A DNA stretch of 64,000 nucleotides, taken from NCBI GenBank assembly GCA_910574915.1, contig CAJTCR010000003.1, positions 1 through 64,000 on the forward strand. Direction: 5' to 3'. This stretch comes from Eubacteriaceae bacterium. GTDB lineage: Bacteria > Bacillota > Clostridia > Lachnospirales > Lachnospiraceae. Both the position numbers and the translations under genes were made by a program. Every line of letters starts with the position of its first letter. Position 1 is the stretch's first letter. Of the stretch, positions 24,751-32,951 are shown one piece after another. The notes below the pieces were generated by a model. The model was given only the letters and a program-made list of their open reading frames with translations, made no database searches and was not told the origin of the DNA.

Positions 24751-25194
24751 TTACTGTTGCTGTTCAATCGCATGGATCATATCGATCCTTGTCTGGTGTC
24801 TGCCGCCTTCAAATTCAGCGTCCAGATACGCCTTTACGATATCCTTTGCCGTCTCAATGCCGACGATCCTGGAACCAAACGCAATAATATTTGCATTGTT
24901 ATGCTGCTTGACATAACGCGCCGTCGTTGTTTCCGAGCATACGGCTGCACGCACGCCTTTGACTTTATTTGCCGCAAGCGAAATGCCTACGCCTGTCCCG
25001 CAGATTAAAACGCCGCAGTCCGCTTCTCCTGCTGCAATGGCACGCCCTACCTTTTCCCCGATCTCAGGATAATTGCAGCTTTCTGCCGTATCAACGCCAA
25101 AGTTAATGACCTCATGCCCAAGCTCCTGCAAATATTTGACAAGCTCTTTTTTCATATCCGGCGACGCGTGGTCGTTTCCAATAATAATCTTCAT
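24751..25194 (-). CDS. rpiB: Ribose-5-phosphate isomerase B
   Basis: A 147-residue RpiB/LacAB sugar isomerase interconverting ribose 5-phosphate and ribulose 5-phosphate in the pentose phosphate pathway. The N-terminus MKIIIGNDHASPDMKKEL and the segment CGVLICGTGVGISLAANK, with the catalytic Cys region, are diagnostic, as is CSETTTARYVKQHNNANII. The ATG at 25194 follows GAGAGGGAAAG. Allose 6-phosphate isomerase activity is a known variant of the family, but the housekeeping setting favours rpiB. Confidence 0.92.
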   Translation of the reverse strand: MKIIIGNDHASPDMKKELVKYLQELGHEVINFGVDTAESCNYPEIGEKVGRAIAAGEADCGVLICGTGVGISLAANKVKGVRAAVCSETTTARYVKQHNNANIIAFGSRIVGIETAKDIVKAYLDAEFEGGRHQTRIDMIHAIEQQQ

Positions 25195-25243
25195 TATCTT
25201 TCCCTCTCTTGTACTCATTTCTTACAGCTTTCCATCTATTGTG

Positions 25244-25771
25244 CTATTTTCCTGAAAGCTTCTGTTTTGCCTGCTTTTTCAGCCATTTTTTATAAAAAAA
25301 CAATACGATTTTCTCAGGATAGCGTTTGATGATAATCTGAATCTCTTCCTTTGGATTGATCGGCTTTACCAACACAGTCCGAATGCCCGCAAGGTTCGCC
25401 CCCCAGATGTCCGTAAAGATCTGGTCACCCACAAACAGCGTATTAGAGGCGTCCGTCTTTATCAGCCGCATCGCTTTTTTATAATTTGCCGTACGCGGCT
25501 TATGCGCTTTAAATATATATTTTACTTTTATTTTCTCATTAAACATCCGTACCCGCGGCTCTTTGTTATTTGACAGCAAACAGCAGCGGTAGCCCAGTTT
25601 TTTTAAATGCGCAAACAGCTCCTGCGCACGCGCGTCTGCCGGCGCCCCATGCGGAACAAGCGTATTGTCAATATCAAAAATAACGCCCCGGCAGCCTTCC
25701 TGGTACAGCCTGTCAAACGCAATCTGCTCTACCGAATCCAGATACTGCGTAGGATAAAACATCTGTAGCAT
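25244..25771 (-). CDS. yqeG: YqeG-family HAD phosphatase
   Basis: A 175-residue HAD subclass IIIA phosphatase. GVIFDIDNTLVPHG provides the two catalytic aspartates, CLLSNNKEPRV motif II, KAHKPRTANY the motif III Lys, and LFVGDQIFTDIWGANLAG motif IV. In B. subtilis YqeG lies next to the ribosome-assembly GTPase YqeH; its physiological substrate is not settled. Here it lies between nrdR and rpiB with an 11-base gap to nrdR, so they are probably co-transcribed. Confidence 0.88.
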   Translation of the reverse strand: MLQMFYPTQYLDSVEQIAFDRLYQEGCRGVIFDIDNTLVPHGAPADARAQELFAHLKKLGYRCCLLSNNKEPRVRMFNEKIKVKYIFKAHKPRTANYKKAMRLIKTDASNTLFVGDQIFTDIWGANLAGIRTVLVKPINPKEEIQIIIKRYPEKIVLFFYKKWLKKQAKQKLSGK

Positions 25772-25781
25772 TCTTTTTCCC

Positions 25782-26234
25782 CTATTTATCCAATATTTTT
25801 TTCAGTTCATCCATAAACGTGTTAATATCCTTAAACTCGCGGTACACCGATGCAAAACGCACATATGCCACCGCTTCTAAATCCTTGAGCTTATCCATTA
25901 CAATTTCGCCGATCACTGTGCTTGGAATTTCTTTTTCTTCCATATTAAAAATCACGGTCTCAATATCGTCCACCAGCTTGTTGATCCTGTTGACAGAAAT
26001 CGGGCGCTTATGACAGGCACGCAAAATACCTGCCTCTATTTTTGAACGGTCAAACTGCTCTCTGTTATTGTCTTTTTTAATTACGATTAAAGGAATCGTC
26101 TCTACCTTTTCATAAGTCGTAAAACGCTTTTTGCATACGTCGCACATTCTGCGGCGGCGTATGGAATTATTATCATCCGCTGGCCTTGAATCGATGACTC
26201 TTGTATTATCACTGCTGCAAAATGGACACTTCAT
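25782..26234 (-). CDS. nrdR: Transcriptional repressor NrdR
   Basis: A 150-residue repressor of ribonucleotide reductase genes that senses ATP/dATP. It starts with the zinc ribbon [18 protein letters not shown] and [14 protein letters not shown] (two CxxC pairs), and continues with an ATP-cone ([20 protein letters not shown]). The length is normal for the family. GGAGAGG precedes the ATG. A near-consensus promoter lies 63 bases upstream. No nrd gene is nearby, so it acts in trans. Confidence 0.96.
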   Translation of the reverse strand: MKCPFCSSDNTRVIDSRPADDNNSIRRRRMCDVCKKRFTTYEKVETIPLIVIKKDNNREQFDRSKIEAGILRACHKRPISVNRINKLVDDIETVIFNMEEKEIPSTVIGEIVMDKLKDLEAVAYVRFASVYREFKDINTFMDELKKILDK

Positions 26235-26296
26235 GTCTGCCTCTCCTCCCCGGCTTTTTCCTGCGTAGATGCTGGCCTACAAACACCTATAGGCTC

Positions 26297-26325
26297 AGTT
26301 TAACCTTTCGCGCCATGCCTGTCAA
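26297..26325 (-). promoter_or_regulatory. SigA-type promoter of nrdR-yqeG
   Basis: On the minus strand TTGACA (26325-26320), 17-base spacer, TAAACT (26302-26297). The -35 box is a perfect consensus. It lies just after the ymxH stop, so nrdR can be transcribed independently of ymxH. Confidence 0.65.
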
Positions 26326-26332
26326 CGGATTT

Positions 26333-26587
26333 TTACAATTTGTGTGTCGCTTCCTTTTCATCCACATCTACAAGGATAATTTCAGGACCGATTTTTACGA
26401 CATCGCACCAGGGGATAAACAGCTCATATTCCCGGCAGAAGATTCCAAAAAAATGTCCCGGCCCCGGCAGGATCAGCGCACGAATGCACCCATCCTTTTC
26501 ATCGATATCCAGATCTACCACATTTCCGAGGCATTTGCAGTTTTTCATATTAATGACGTTTTTTTCCTGTAATTCCCGCAGCCGCAT
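26333..26587 (-). CDS. ymxH: YlmC/YmxH-family PRC-barrel sporulation protein
   Basis: An 84-residue protein with a single PRC-barrel-like domain: MRLRELQEKNVINMKNCKCL, then VVDLDIDEKDGCIRALILPG, and a C-terminal IPWCDVVKIGPEIILVDVD. This family is found in spore-forming Firmicutes and is associated with sporulation, though its precise role is unknown. The start at 26587 matches the family's MRLxEL start; the upstream frame lacks support. It is followed by the nrdR promoter. Confidence 0.8.
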   Translation of the reverse strand: MRLRELQEKNVINMKNCKCLGNVVDLDIDEKDGCIRALILPGPGHFFGIFCREYELFIPWCDVVKIGPEIILVDVDEKEATHKL

Positions 26588-26653
26588 ACTGACCATCCGC
26601 TTTTTTATTACTATATGCATCTTGTGCGTACGTGCCACTATTGCAGCCTGCTT

Positions 26654-27754
26654 TTAAACATTAAATCGAAAGACAATTACGTCCCCGTCTTTGACTACAT
26701 ACTCTTTTCCCTCCAGGCGTACCAGCCCCTTTTCGCGCACCGCCGCGATGCTGCCGCCCGCAATCAGGTCTTCGTACGCTACGACCTCAGCGCGGATAAA
26801 TCCCCGTTCAAAATCCGTATGGATCTTGCCTGCCGCCTGCGGCGCCTTAGTGCCGTTTTGAATTGTCCACGCCCGCGTTTCGTCCTCTCCCGAAGTTAAA
26901 AAACTAATGAGCCCAAGAAGCTGGTAACTTGCTTTAATCAGCTTGTCAAGCCCCGATTCCTTAAGTCCCAGCTCTTCTAAAAACATCGCGCGCTCCTCGT
27001 CGTCCAGCTCCGCGATCTCCTGCTCGATCTGCGCGCAGACAACAAACACCTCGCTGGACTCTTCCTTTGCCAGCGCGCGCACGCCTGCTACATGTGGATT
27101 TGACGCCCCGTCGTCAGCCAGGTCGTCTTCCTTTACATTTGCCGCATAGATCACCGGCTTTGCCGTCAGCAGGTTATACGTCTTAAACCAGGCATGATCG
27201 TCCTCGTCCTCACCGAGTGCAAATGTCTTTGCCGGCTTTCCTTCTTCTAGGTGCGCCTTGACCGCTTCCGCAAGCTTTAATTCCTTTGCAAACGTCTTGT
27301 CCATCCGCGCCTGCTTTGCGATCTTTGCAATCCTGCGTTCCAGTATTTCAATATCGGAAAAAACAAGCTCCAGGCTGATCGTCTCAATATCCCTTGCCGG
27401 ATCAATACTGCCGTCCACATGCACGATATTTTCATCCTCAAAGCATCTGACCACATGTACGATTGCATCCACTTCCCGAATATTCGCAAGAAACTGATTG
27501 CCCAGTCCCTCCCCTTTGCTCGCCCCTTTGACAAGCCCTGCAATATCCACAAACTCAATGACCGCAGGCACGATCTTTTTGGACTGGTAAAGCGCCCCCA
27601 GCTTGTCAATCCGTTCATCCGGCACCGAAACGATCCCTACATTCGGATCGATCGTGCAGAATGGGTAGTTTGCAGACTCCGCGCCTGCTTTTGTCAGCGA
27701 ATTAAATAACGTACTTTTTCCTACGTTTGGCAAGCCAACGATCCCTAATTTCAT
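26654..27754 (-). CDS. ychF: Obg-family GTPase/ATPase YchF
   Basis: A 366-residue P-loop protein of the universally conserved YchF/OLA1 family, which favours ATP and binds ribosomes. GIVGLPNVGKSTLFNSLT is the P-loop, FVDIAGLVKGASKGEGLGNQ is G3, and YAANVKEDDL lies at the altered G4. The C-terminal TGS domain begins near residue 280 (ISFLTSGEDETRAWTI) and ends KEYVVKDGDVIVFRFNV. The length is typical. The 428 bases upstream hold only repeats and terminators. Confidence 0.95.
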   Translation of the reverse strand: MKLGIVGLPNVGKSTLFNSLTKAGAESANYPFCTIDPNVGIVSVPDERIDKLGALYQSKKIVPAVIEFVDIAGLVKGASKGEGLGNQFLANIREVDAIVHVVRCFEDENIVHVDGSIDPARDIETISLELVFSDIEILERRIAKIAKQARMDKTFAKELKLAEAVKAHLEEGKPAKTFALGEDEDDHAWFKTYNLLTAKPVIYAANVKEDDLADDGASNPHVAGVRALAKEESSEVFVVCAQIEQEIAELDDEERAMFLEELGLKESGLDKLIKASYQLLGLISFLTSGEDETRAWTIQNGTKAPQAAGKIHTDFERGFIRAEVVAYEDLIAGGSIAAVREKGLVRLEGKEYVVKDGDVIVFRFNV

Positions 27755-27940
27755 AATTTTCTATACCAATACAGAAACCTTTGTAAATAAAAGATTTCAT
27801 CCTTTCTATATATTTTTTTCTACACCAATTTCTACACCAATTCTATATGATTTTAAGCATTTTTTCAATACTTTTCACTTCCTTTGCTTTACTCCTTTCC
27901 TTTTAAATCCTTTCCCATTATCCGGCTCCTTTCTGTAGAA

Positions 27941-27983
27941 AAAGCCTTAATACAGTAAATTATATATTACCACATAAGGCTTT
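27941..27983 (-). terminator. Inverted repeat, possible terminator
   Basis: AAAGCCTTA (27941-27949) pairs with TAAGGCTTT (27975-27983) across a 25-base loop, with TTTTTCT following on the minus strand. It could back up the terminator at 28080-28112. The rest of 27755-28182 is A+T-rich, with a direct repeat TTCTACACCAA near 27820-27840 and no gene that I can support. Confidence 0.35.
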
Positions 27984-28079
27984 ATATTTCCACATAAATT
28001 TATATTTCTATCAGAACACACATTTTTGTCAAATATATGGCAATCTCTGATTCAAAACAGCGAATGTCTTTGGTAATAG

Positions 28080-28112
28080 AAAAAAGAAAGCCACCCTTGG
28101 AATCCGGGCGGC
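28080..28112 (-). terminator. Rho-independent terminator after the small ORF
   Basis: On the minus strand GCCGCCC (28112-28106) pairs with GGGTGGC (28096-28090), including one G-T pair, followed by TTTCTTTTTT. It ends transcription of the 49-codon ORF upstream. Confidence 0.7.
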
Positions 28113-28182
28113 TTGTATGTTATAATCTTTGTGAATCTGGCAGCTTATGTGTCTGCCGCCCTTTTCAGTTCCCTTGTTACTC

Positions 28183-28332
28183 TTACTCTTTCGCCAATGC
28201 GATTTTGTCGAGCATTTCGAGGATTTCTTCTTTCTTGTAATCTTCTTTCTCTCCGCTGGCAAATGCCAACCGGATTTCGTATATTGTCGAGTTCTTTACG
28301 ATTTTGATTTCCTTTTCGTTCAAAATTTCCAT
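28183..28332 (-). CDS. Small protein, 49 residues, unknown function
   Basis: This short reading frame has AAGGAG five bases before its ATG and a good terminator about 70 bases past its stop, both of which support translation. The product starts MEILNEKEIKIVKNSTIYEI and is rich in Lys and Glu, with a predicted helix at the C-terminus (KKEEILEMLDKIALAKE). I do not recognise it. With the next small ORF it occupies an isolated patch between ychF and a Uma2 gene, possibly the residue of a phage or integrative element. Confidence 0.6.
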   Translation of the reverse strand: MEILNEKEIKIVKNSTIYEIRLAFASGEKEDYKKEEILEMLDKIALAKE

Positions 28333-28506
28333 TTATTCTCCTTTTTCACTTTCGGGTTATTGTCATTTGGTTTCCCTCTTGACAATTATAATTATGCACT
28401 AACCCATCATCTAAAGCGAATGGAATTGCGCCCACAATATTTCAAAACTCCCTTCTTTGTAATAAGAAGCTTTGCAGTTGGGGCGGTGGCAAGCCCGCCC
28501 TTTCTG

Positions 28507-28647
28507 TTAGTCCTCTAAGTCCTGCTGAATTTCTTCAAGCATTATATCGAGTTTCTTGTTTCTTTCTTTCTCGTCTTCCTCTTTTCTTAATTCCTCTAAA
28601 TCCCTTTTAAATCTTCTAAGCCAGCCTTTCCACTGTTTATCTGTCAT
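28507..28647 (-). CDS. Small charged helical protein, 46 residues, unknown function
   Basis: Reads MTDKQWKGWLRRFKRDLEEL followed by a Glu/Lys-rich helix and IMLEEIQQDLED. Two starts are plausible: the ATG at 28647 with GGAGGT seven bases upstream, or the ATG at 28662 (five residues longer) with AAAGGAGG upstream. A GC hairpin (GGGCGG...CCGCCC) follows the stop on the minus strand. I do not recognise the family, though similar short charged proteins are common in phage and conjugative elements of Clostridia. It probably forms one transcript with the 49-residue ORF downstream. Confidence 0.55.
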   Translation of the reverse strand: MTDKQWKGWLRRFKRDLEELRKEEDEKERNKKLDIMLEEIQQDLED

Positions 28648-28726
28648 GCTTAATACCTCCATTTATTTTTCCTCCTTTCGGGTAGTCAATCCTTGCCCTA
28701 TTGACACTATTGCAATCTTCGTCTTC

Positions 28727-28737
28727 TAGAGCGTGTT
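28727..28737. repeat. Solo end of the MITE-like family
   Basis: TAGAGCGTGTT matches the terminus of the elements at 845-998 and 19993-20156, but no partner end is visible to the left or right. It overlaps the stop codon of the Uma2 gene by two bases. Confidence 0.35.
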
Positions 28738-29257
28738 ATATCAGGTCTACTTTAATAGAAAGCCCTTCAAAAATCCCGGCAGGCACTTCCTCGCCAAATG
28801 CATACTGCTCCGCAATATCCTTGTCAAACTGGTATGCCATAACCCTCTTTTTTTCTGGATCGACAATCCAATATTCCCGCACCCCTGCGGACGCGTACTT
28901 AATCATCTTTTTTATATAATCCCGCGGCCTGCTGCTTGGCGATACGATCTCAATCACCCAGTCCGGCGCACCGTGGCATCCTTTCTCATCCAGCTTCGAT
29001 GGATCGCAGATTACCGTAATATCTGGCTCCAGATAATTTTTCTGATCGGTATCATTTAAAAATACGGCAAAAGGAGCTGCAATCACCTGGCATTTTCCGT
29101 TGTTGGCTTTCAGAAAAGCTTTTATTTCATAATACAGTTCCCCGCTGATCCTCTGATGTGTCCAGCTCGGAGGAGCCATTTGATAAATTTTGCCGTCGAT
29201 TAACTCTGCCCGTTCCCCGTCCGGCAGATGATAAATATCTTCAATCGTATACTCCAT
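28736..29257 (-). CDS. Uma2-family (DUF820) putative endonuclease
   Basis: A 173-residue restriction-endonuclease-like fold protein. Characteristic segments are LPDGERAELIDGKIYQMAPP, YLEPDITVICDPSKLDEKG and PDWVIEIVSPSSRPRDYIKK, which together give the E...D...E-V-S site of the family. Uma2 proteins are very numerous in cyanobacteria and occur in Firmicutes; their role is unknown and may relate to mobile DNA. The gene lies between possible mobile remnants and thiN and may be transcribed after thiN. Confidence 0.85.
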   Translation of the reverse strand: MEYTIEDIYHLPDGERAELIDGKIYQMAPPSWTHQRISGELYYEIKAFLKANNGKCQVIAAPFAVFLNDTDQKNYLEPDITVICDPSKLDEKGCHGAPDWVIEIVSPSSRPRDYIKKMIKYASAGVREYWIVDPEKKRVMAYQFDKDIAEQYAFGEEVPAGIFEGLSIKVDLI

Positions 29258-29275
29258 ACGCTTTCTTTTCCCCTT

Positions 29276-29923
29276 TTAGTCCCGTGCCTCCACCAAAATC
29301 AGTATCCCATCCGCAAGCGCAATCTCCGCCTTGTCCTCTACGATCTCATTACTGATCCCGATCGAAGAAAATCCGCACAGCGTATAGCCGCACAGCGGAT
29401 ATCGAAAGCCGGTAAGCGTCACGCCCGTTACCTGTGTCGTCAGTGGGATCAGTGATATATATTTGCCGTACTGCTCTGCCTTTGTCAATATCGTCTTTTC
29501 ACGAATCAGGCGGGTCCGGTTATTGGGGTCGACTAAAAAGCACGGCACTCCTTTGTCCATTGCAAAGCCAAGCAGCCGCACGGTGCCAAGCATATGGTCA
29601 AGCCTTGTGCCTGTGCCGCCCAAAATATGGATCTCGCTGCCGCCCCGATCCAGTGCGAGCAACAGTGCAAGCTCTGTGTCTACCGCGTCCTTTTCCGGCT
29701 GGTACTGGTGAAATAAAATGCTAGAATCTTTGCGCAGAGCCGCTATCTGCTTTGGATCTGCGGAGTCAAAATCTCCAAGCACTTCATTTGGGCGAAGCCC
29801 TGCCTGTATAAAAAAATGAATGCCGGAGTCTGCGGCAATCATATAGTCAAACTTCTGCTGACGGATATAAGATACTGCAAAAGAGGCATCCACCGTACCT
29901 CCTGTTACAATTAATGTCTTCAT
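29276..29923 (-). CDS. thiN: Thiamine diphosphokinase
   Basis: Converts thiamine to thiamine diphosphate using ATP. The 215-residue chain shows LIVTGGTVDASFAVSYI, DYMIAADSGIHFFIQAGLRP, VLGDFDSADPKQ and HILGGTGTRLDHMLGTVRLL, which are the substrate-binding motifs of the TPK family. The ATG at 29923 is preferred to an upstream TTG. It closes the conserved rsgA cluster; the rpe gene that often separates rsgA and thiN in Firmicutes is missing here. Confidence 0.93.
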   Translation of the reverse strand: MKTLIVTGGTVDASFAVSYIRQQKFDYMIAADSGIHFFIQAGLRPNEVLGDFDSADPKQIAALRKDSSILFHQYQPEKDAVDTELALLLALDRGGSEIHILGGTGTRLDHMLGTVRLLGFAMDKGVPCFLVDPNNRTRLIREKTILTKAEQYGKYISLIPLTTQVTGVTLTGFRYPLCGYTLCGFSSIGISNEIVEDKAEIALADGILILVEARD

Positions 29924-29944
29924 ACGCAAATGCCCTTTCAGCTG

Positions 29945-30823
29945 TTAATACTTTTTTCGCTCTGCAAGCTCCATATATAGCTGCCTGTAGTTTTCATAGC
30001 GCACCGGATGGACGCTGCCCCGTTCTACTGCCTGCTTGACGCCACAGTCCGGCTCGCTGATATGGCTGCACCGCTTATACCTGCACTGCGGCTCATACTG
30101 TGCAAACTCGGTGTAATACTGCCCTAAGTCTTCTTTTTCCATGCCTGGCAAAAACAGGGAGCCAAATCCCGGCGTATCCATCAGATACGTCGTTCCTTCG
30201 ATATGGACGAGCTGTGTGTGCCTGGTCGTCTGCTTGCCGCGGCAGATCTTGCGGCTTAATTCCCCGGTCTCCATAAGCGCCTTTGGCTGCAGCAGGTTTG
30301 TAAGCGTGGACTTGCCGACGCCGGAAGGGCCCGAGGCCGCCACGGTCTTTGCGTGCAGCGCAAGGCGCAGTTGCTCAATGCCTTCCTGCTCCTTTGCGCT
30401 TGTAAACAGTACCGGGCAGCCGCAGCCTTTGTAAATCTGCGCCAGCTCTTCCCGTTTTTTTGGTTCTAGCAGCTCCATTTTGTTAAAGCAGATTGTCACC
30501 GGAATCTGCTGCATCTGCATAAAGATCAAAAAACGGTCTAACAGATTCAGGTTTGGCTGCGGGTTTGCCGCCGCAAAAATAAGCAGCGCCATATCAATAT
30601 TGGCTACCGCCGGACGAAACAGTTCATTTTTCCTTGGAAGGATCTTTTCTACGTTTCCGGTCTTTTCCTCTTCGTCGATTACCGCGATGTCCACGATATC
30701 CCCGACGAGCGGTTTTATTTTCTGCTGGCGGAATACGCCCTTTGCCTTGCATTCATAGACGCCGGATTCTGCTACATGTACGTAGTAGAACCCTGCAATC
30801 CCTTTTAAAATTTTTCCCTGCAT
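29945..30823 (-). CDS. rsgA: Ribosome small subunit-dependent GTPase A
   Basis: A circularly permuted GTPase of 292 residues that helps 30S subunit maturation. It has an N-terminal OB fold (GKILKGIAGFYYVHV), the G4 motif CFNKMELL before the P-loop GPSGVGKSTLTNLL, and G3 as DTPGFGSL. A C-terminal zinc knuckle of three Cys and a His follows (YEPQCRYKRCSHISEPDCGV). The start at 30823 follows CAGGGA; the longer frame overlaps prkC. It lies downstream of prkC with a 19-base gap. Confidence 0.95.
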   Translation of the reverse strand: MQGKILKGIAGFYYVHVAESGVYECKAKGVFRQQKIKPLVGDIVDIAVIDEEEKTGNVEKILPRKNELFRPAVANIDMALLIFAAANPQPNLNLLDRFLIFMQMQQIPVTICFNKMELLEPKKREELAQIYKGCGCPVLFTSAKEQEGIEQLRLALHAKTVAASGPSGVGKSTLTNLLQPKALMETGELSRKICRGKQTTRHTQLVHIEGTTYLMDTPGFGSLFLPGMEKEDLGQYYTEFAQYEPQCRYKRCSHISEPDCGVKQAVERGSVHPVRYENYRQLYMELAERKKY

Positions 30824-30842
30824 AAACATTCCCTGCTGTCCG

Positions 30843-32951
30843 CTATTTTTGGTCAAACGTCACTGGCTGCTCCTGCGTCTGCGTATCACCGTCGTCCAAT
30901 ACCCACTCGATTTGAATCGTCCCGGTGCTTGTCGTAATCGTCTCCTTCGTCGAAATCACATATGGGAAGGAGGAAATCGGTATGCCTGACCATTCGTCAA
31001 CTACCGTTCCGTTGGCATCCAACAGGCTGATATTTGCCGAAATGACCGATTCGCTGTTTGCCGGCTCATTTACGCTAAAGTCCTTCATCCGGTACAAAAT
31101 CTCTTCTTTGCCAAGGCTGACTACATAGTCTACCTTACTGTGTGCGTTGACACTGCTTCCTGCCTGCGGCGTCTGGCTGATAATGCAGCCTTCCGGTATC
31201 GTATCATCGTATGCCGAATCGATGTTGTTTCCTCGCTCCAGGTTGTTGTCCAAAAGGCGCTGTGCGGCTTCTGCTTCCGTGCATTTGCGCAGGTCAGGCA
31301 CCTGCACCTGCTCGATGCCCTTGCTGATCGTAAGCGTTACGACATCTCCCTTTTTCACTCTGGCGCCTGCCTCAGGCGACTGGCGGATCACCGTACCCTC
31401 AGGCAGCTCGTTAAATTCATATTTGGACTCTGGGTTGACCTCTAACCCATGCGCTGAAAGCATATCCCTTGCAGTCCCTGCCGGATTGCCGGTAACCTTA
31501 ATCATCTCAAAATCAGCCGGGCCGCTGCTGACCGTAACCTGAATGACCGTTCCCTCTGCCACAGACTTGCCTTCCTCGATATCCTGCTCTGCAATCAGCC
31601 CTTCCTCGTATTCGTCCGATGCTTTTGTACCAAGCCTGCGCAGCTCTAAGCCAATCTCCTTTAATTCGCTGCGTGCCTCATCCAGCTCTTTTCCAAGCAG
31701 GCTGATCATCTTTACTTTCTTTTCTTTTTCCGGCTTCTTTTTATCGTCCGTGTCCGACTGCATATCCGTGTCGGATGCTTCGATATCCGGGAAGGTGACA
31801 TCCTCCTGCGTCTGGTTGTCTTTTCCGCCAAACGGAAACTTCACGCTGCCAAACATGCTTACGGCAAGGTATATAACAATGAGCAGGATAATTACGGCGG
31901 CGACAATGCCCATAATTGTGATCGCCTTTTCCATCTTCGGATTTAAAACTCCGCCTTCCTCTTCGTCCTCGTCGTCCTCGTCACGCAGCGGGCGGCGCTG
32001 CTTTGGCGCCATTTCCTGCTCTCTGACATGGATGCCTGCGGTCTCTTCCCGGATCTGGTTTACCTCGTCTGCGGAGATCATGCGCGTCTTATCCTGGATA
32101 AATGCCGGCGAAAACACGACAAAGTCTTCATCCGGGCTTACAAGCGCATGTCTTAGGTCTTCTAACAGCTCGCCGATCGAGACGTACCTGCGGTCGGCGC
32201 TTTTCTGCGTGCATTTTAATATAATTTTTTCCAGGCTGATTGGAAGATCCGGCACAAAGCTGCGCGGAGATTCCATTTCTTCCTGCAAATGCTGGATCGC
32301 AATCGCCACTGTCGTATCGCCGTCAAACGGCACCCGCCCGGTCACCATTTCATACATGACAATGCCGAGCGAATAAATATCGCTTTTGCCGTCCACAAAT
32401 CCGTTGCGCGCCTGTTCCGGGGAAGAATAATGGACAGAACCCATCACATCGGAATGAATCGTATTGCTTGTCGCCGCGCGCGCGATACCAAAATCCGTCA
32501 CCTTTACTTTTCCTTCGGTCGAGATCATAATATTCTGCGGCTTGATATCACGGTGCACAATATTTTTATTGTGCGCCGCCTCTATGCCGCGCCCTACCTG
32601 GATCGCAATGCTGATCGCTTCCTTATAGGACAACTGGCGTTTTTTTTCGATATACGTCTTGAGCGTAATGCCTTCCACATATTCCATTACGATATAATGA
32701 AAGCCTTCCTCGCTCCCGACATCATAGATATTTACAATATTCGGATGCTCTAACCCGGCTGCCGACTGCGCTTCTGTGCGAAACTTCGTAACAAAATTTA
32801 CATCCTCGGCAAACTCCTGCTTTAATACTTTAATTGCCACAAACCTGCCAAGGACATGGTCTTTTGCCTTATATACATCAGACATGCCGCCTGCACCGAC
32901 TACAGCAAGTATTTCATACCGGTCTGCTACAAATTTCCCTTGTTCTAACAT
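30843..32951 (-). CDS. prkC: PASTA-domain Ser/Thr protein kinase
   Basis: A 702-residue membrane kinase. The kinase domain is in residues 1-270 (VGAGGMSDVYKAKD, VAIKVLKQEF, IVHRDIKPQNIM, TDFGIARA). An acidic linker (DEDDEDEEEGG) leads to one membrane helix near 345-370. Three PASTA repeats outside the cell bind muropeptides (for example VQVPDLRKCTEAEAAQRLLD), and a further beta-rich C-terminal domain of about 90 residues follows that not all PrkC proteins have. The family senses cell-wall fragments and controls growth and germination. It overlaps its cognate phosphatase gene by seven bases. Confidence 0.95.
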   Translation of the reverse strand: MLEQGKFVADRYEILAVVGAGGMSDVYKAKDHVLGRFVAIKVLKQEFAEDVNFVTKFRTEAQSAAGLEHPNIVNIYDVGSEEGFHYIVMEYVEGITLKTYIEKKRQLSYKEAISIAIQVGRGIEAAHNKNIVHRDIKPQNIMISTEGKVKVTDFGIARAATSNTIHSDVMGSVHYSSPEQARNGFVDGKSDIYSLGIVMYEMVTGRVPFDGDTTVAIAIQHLQEEMESPRSFVPDLPISLEKIILKCTQKSADRRYVSIGELLEDLRHALVSPDEDFVVFSPAFIQDKTRMISADEVNQIREETAGIHVREQEMAPKQRRPLRDEDDEDEEEGGVLNPKMEKAITIMGIVAAVIILLIVIYLAVSMFGSVKFPFGGKDNQTQEDVTFPDIEASDTDMQSDTDDKKKPEKEKKVKMISLLGKELDEARSELKEIGLELRRLGTKASDEYEEGLIAEQDIEEGKSVAEGTVIQVTVSSGPADFEMIKVTGNPAGTARDMLSAHGLEVNPESKYEFNELPEGTVIRQSPEAGARVKKGDVVTLTISKGIEQVQVPDLRKCTEAEAAQRLLDNNLERGNNIDSAYDDTIPEGCIISQTPQAGSSVNAHSKVDYVVSLGKEEILYRMKDFSVNEPANSESVISANISLLDANGTVVDEWSGIPISSFPYVISTKETITTSTGTIQIEWVLDDGDTQTQEQPVTFDQK

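Noticed and set aside
27755-28182. Gene in the A+T-rich stretch upstream of ychF
   Set aside because: The frames there lack ribosome sites and coding character; only hairpins and a short direct repeat are present.
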